Shown here one piece after another: positions 22,101 through 23,005 of a DNA stretch of 23,005 nucleotides (the first letter of the stretch is position 1; every line of letters begins with the position of its first letter). This DNA comes from an uncultured Verrucomicrobiota bacterium (GTDB lineage Bacteria; Verrucomicrobiota; Kiritimatiellia; RFP12; UBA1067). A program made the translations under genes and the position numbers. The notes below the pieces were generated by a model. That model worked only from the letters and a program-made list of their open reading frames with translations, did no database searches and was not told the DNA's origin. Where the stretch lies: assembly GCA_947305585.1 (NCBI GenBank), contig CAMZDY010000007.1, positions 1-23,005 of the forward strand, given 5' to 3'.

Positions 22101-23005
22101 GAATCGAGTTCGTACTCCTCCACCATGTCGGCCACTTCCCGGGTGGCGTCGATCGCTTCGGGATGGTCGGAGAAGAGTTCGCGCATCTCCTCCTCGGTCT
22201 TGAAGTATTCCTGTCCCGTGTAGATGAGCCGTCCGGGGTCGCTCAGTTTCTTGCCGGTCGAAAGCGCCAGCAGGACATCGTGCGAATCGTCGTCGTCGCG
22301 TTCGATGAAATGGACGTCGTTGGTGGCTATCACCCGGATGCCCAGTTTCTTCCCCAACGCGAACATCGCGTTGTTGACGTGCGTCTGGCGGGCGTAGAGC
22401 TGATGGAAATCCTCGATCGCATCGGCCGGCAGATTCCCCTTCGACATGTCGCCGGGGCCGCCCTCGCCCTTGCCGTAGGGATGCAGCATCACTTCGAGCG
22501 AATAGTCGGAGCCGAACACCTCGTGATAGCGGCGCGCCACCTCTTCGGCCTTGGCGGGATTGTTGCCGCCTTTGGGACCGTTGTCCAGCCAATACGCCAC
22601 CTCGCCGAAAATGCAGGCCGACGAACAGTGAAGCCCCTCGTGGTACTTCTTCAACAATTCGAAATCGATGCGCGGATGGCGGTAGAAGCCGTCGATGAAC
22701 GCGTAGGATACGAGCTTCACCAGATTGTGGTAGCCCGTAAGGTTCTTGGCGTGGAGTATGAGATGGTGCGCCCGGTCGTCCTGCCCGCGATACTTCATGT
22801 CGCCGGTGTGGGTGATGTAGGCCTCGCACCCCAGAATCGGCTTGATGCCCTCCTTGCGGCAGGTGTCGTAGAACGCCTTGAGCGCGTAGAGGTTGCCGTG
22901 ATCGGTCACCGCGAGCGCCTTCATCCCCAGCGACTTCGCCTTGTTGACGAGCGGCGCGATCTGGCACTGGCCGTCCAGCAGCGAATAGGTGGTGTGGAGA
23001 TGGAG
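19160..23005 (-). CDS. dnaE: DNA polymerase III alpha subunit (5' end outside window)
   Basis: Replicative DNA polymerase catalytic subunit. The frame is open to the window edge; 1281 residues are visible, and homology of the first visible residues (LHLHTTYSLLDG) to the usual start of the PHP domain means only about ten codons are missing. Domains in order: PHP (about 1-310 in visible numbering), C-family polymerase core with GPGRGSAAG (414-422) and the catalytic aspartates in PDIDVDF (455-461), YQEQVMLLSRLLGG (about 730-743), helix-hairpin-helix region with LSGIKGVGAAG (about 891-901), and an OB-fold around 1050-1140 (MVGIVNSISV, then LELDDGSATVSVYAF). It is about 130 residues longer than E. 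coli DnaE, partly through a charged, Gly-rich insertion in the PHP region (about 140-200). The candidate metal ligands of the PHP domain all appear to be kept. The gene ends 33 bases before the next promoter with no strong terminator seen. No sign of PolC or DnaE2 features. Confidence 0.96.
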   Translation of the reverse strand, partial: LHLHTTYSLLDGQCQIAPLVNKAKSLGMKALAVTDHGNLYALKAFYDTCRKEGIKPILGCEAYITHTGDMKYRGQDDRAHHLILHAKNLTGYHNLVKLVSYAFIDGFYRHPRIDFELLKKYHEGLHCSSACIFGEVAYWLDNGPKGGNNPAKAEEVARRYHEVFGSDYSLEVMLHPYGKGEGGPGDMSKGNLPADAIEDFHQLYARQTHVNNAMFALGKKLGIRVIATNDVHFIERDDDDSHDVLLALSTGKKLSDPGRLIYTGQEYFKTEEEMRELFSDHPEAIDATREVADMVEEYELDSDPIMPKYPIPESFGTEEEYARKYDEAALRAEFDKFDRFKGIEKVRRIKLEADYLQYLVYNGAYERWGNPLPDQVKERLDLELNVIKQMGFPGYFLIVHDYIDAARKMGVWVGPGRGSAAGAAVAYALKITNVDPLKYDLLFERFLNPDRISMPDIDVDFDDDGRAKVLEYVTKKYGQDHVAHIITFGQMAAKSVIKDVGRVMEYPLADTNKLASYVPDTPKITFAKAEKESSDLAAAINSPDKTVHLLMERAMKLEGGMRQPGVHACGVIISRDPLIETLPVKPTEGESLLTTQYDGHFVEPVGLLKMDFLGLKTLTVEKECVELLKERGITLDPDLIPDDDPETYALFGRGETTGLFQFESDGMKKWLIALKPEKLTDLVAMNALYRPGPMDYIPAFVRRKQGEEQIIYDHPLMEKYLKDTYGICVYQEQVMLLSRLLGGFSRGDSDKLRKAMGKKQIKVMESLKLQFEKGCLENKEFRVGEFADEAKARQLIDKIWNDWRAFASYAFNKSHAVCYAWVAYQTGYMKAHYPAEFMCAQISSEIGNFDKLPGFVAEAQEMDLKLMLPDVNESGARFVPTPDSKGIRYGLSGIKGVGAAGELIVEERRKNGPYKSFMDFCMRLAGTGAVNKRVLENLTRTGCFSSLEPNRAKLFGNIEKVLKKVQAKNRQTDTSQATFFDVLSEGRQEEWTDDELVDFPPFVPSEDLKAERELLGVYISGHPISACAKTLKELNAHKAVELFTPEYFDKLVEPLKVDAWRKKANPHLKDKRGLKQLPLRMVGIVNSISVKNGKPGPNGEPGAKWAILELDDGSATVSVYAFAKCWQKYGEKVENCVDKLVYVAGELGYRINYEKDDKAAKEHPALGDLNFTAREVYPLEDAMPFVSDALEIRLKYGTPDSQEKALKLAEAIRANPGKLPVRLSLIRPDKVTVRVNTKQTSRVAVTSAFLSALSKVVPSADYTFHPNEKILLAPPLFDAGF

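Overview
The window is a densely packed, GC-rich bacterial segment. Every gene I can support lies on the minus strand, so transcription runs from high to low coordinates. The cell envelope is clearly Gram-negative: there is a lipoprotein-type outer-membrane polysaccharide export protein, an outer-membrane beta-barrel and a fused Wzz/tyrosine-kinase copolymerase. The mix of a formylglycine-type sulfatase, a type-2 ArgC, an ELM1-family protein and a BY-kinase with a Gly/Tyr tail would suit a Verrucomicrobiota/Kiritimatiellota/Lentisphaerota-like (PVC) organism. That placement is an inference of moderate to low confidence and no marker here settles it.

Layout in transcription order (right to left). 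(1) 23005-19160: most of dnaE, running off the right edge. (2) 19127-19098: a near-perfect extended sigma70-type promoter, then a three-gene unit of an AMP-forming acyl-CoA ligase, a D-2-hydroxyacid dehydrogenase-like protein and tsaE (tRNA t6A synthesis). These genes overlap by 8 and 4 bases. (3) 16107-16078: a second promoter of the same architecture, whose -35 box lies in the last codons of tsaE and whose -10 box ends only 9 bases before the next ATG. It opens an exopolysaccharide export locus: short Wza-like lipoprotein, a secreted protein of unknown function, an outer-membrane beta-barrel, a Wzy/O-antigen-ligase-like membrane protein, a Wzc-like copolymerase/tyrosine kinase and dTDP-glucose 4,6-dehydratase. 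(4) Without any visible break the same strand continues into argC (TTG start inside the previous gene), argF, an M3 oligopeptidase, a DHH/DHHA1 phosphoesterase, an ELM1-family glycosyltransferase-like protein, a sensor histidine kinase and a secreted sulfatase.

The genes from 16068 to 36 could form one transcription unit of about 16 kb. Five junctions in the window are ATGA stop/start overlaps (two more are other short overlaps), one is TAA directly followed by GTG, and no gap exceeds 28 bases. The best candidate for a less-described system is the export locus. Its OPX protein looks too short to form its own outer-membrane pore, a separate beta-barrel is encoded two genes on, and an unrecognised secreted helical protein sits between them. 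The partner BY-kinase has tyrosine-rich tracts at both cytoplasmic ends. No glycosyltransferase of a familiar EPS type, no flippase and no other dTDP-sugar gene is in the window, so the locus is incomplete here.

There is no intergenic stretch above 300 bases; the longest is 96 bases (19064-19159) and holds the first promoter. I saw no tRNA, rRNA, CRISPR array, insertion sequence or convincing terminator.
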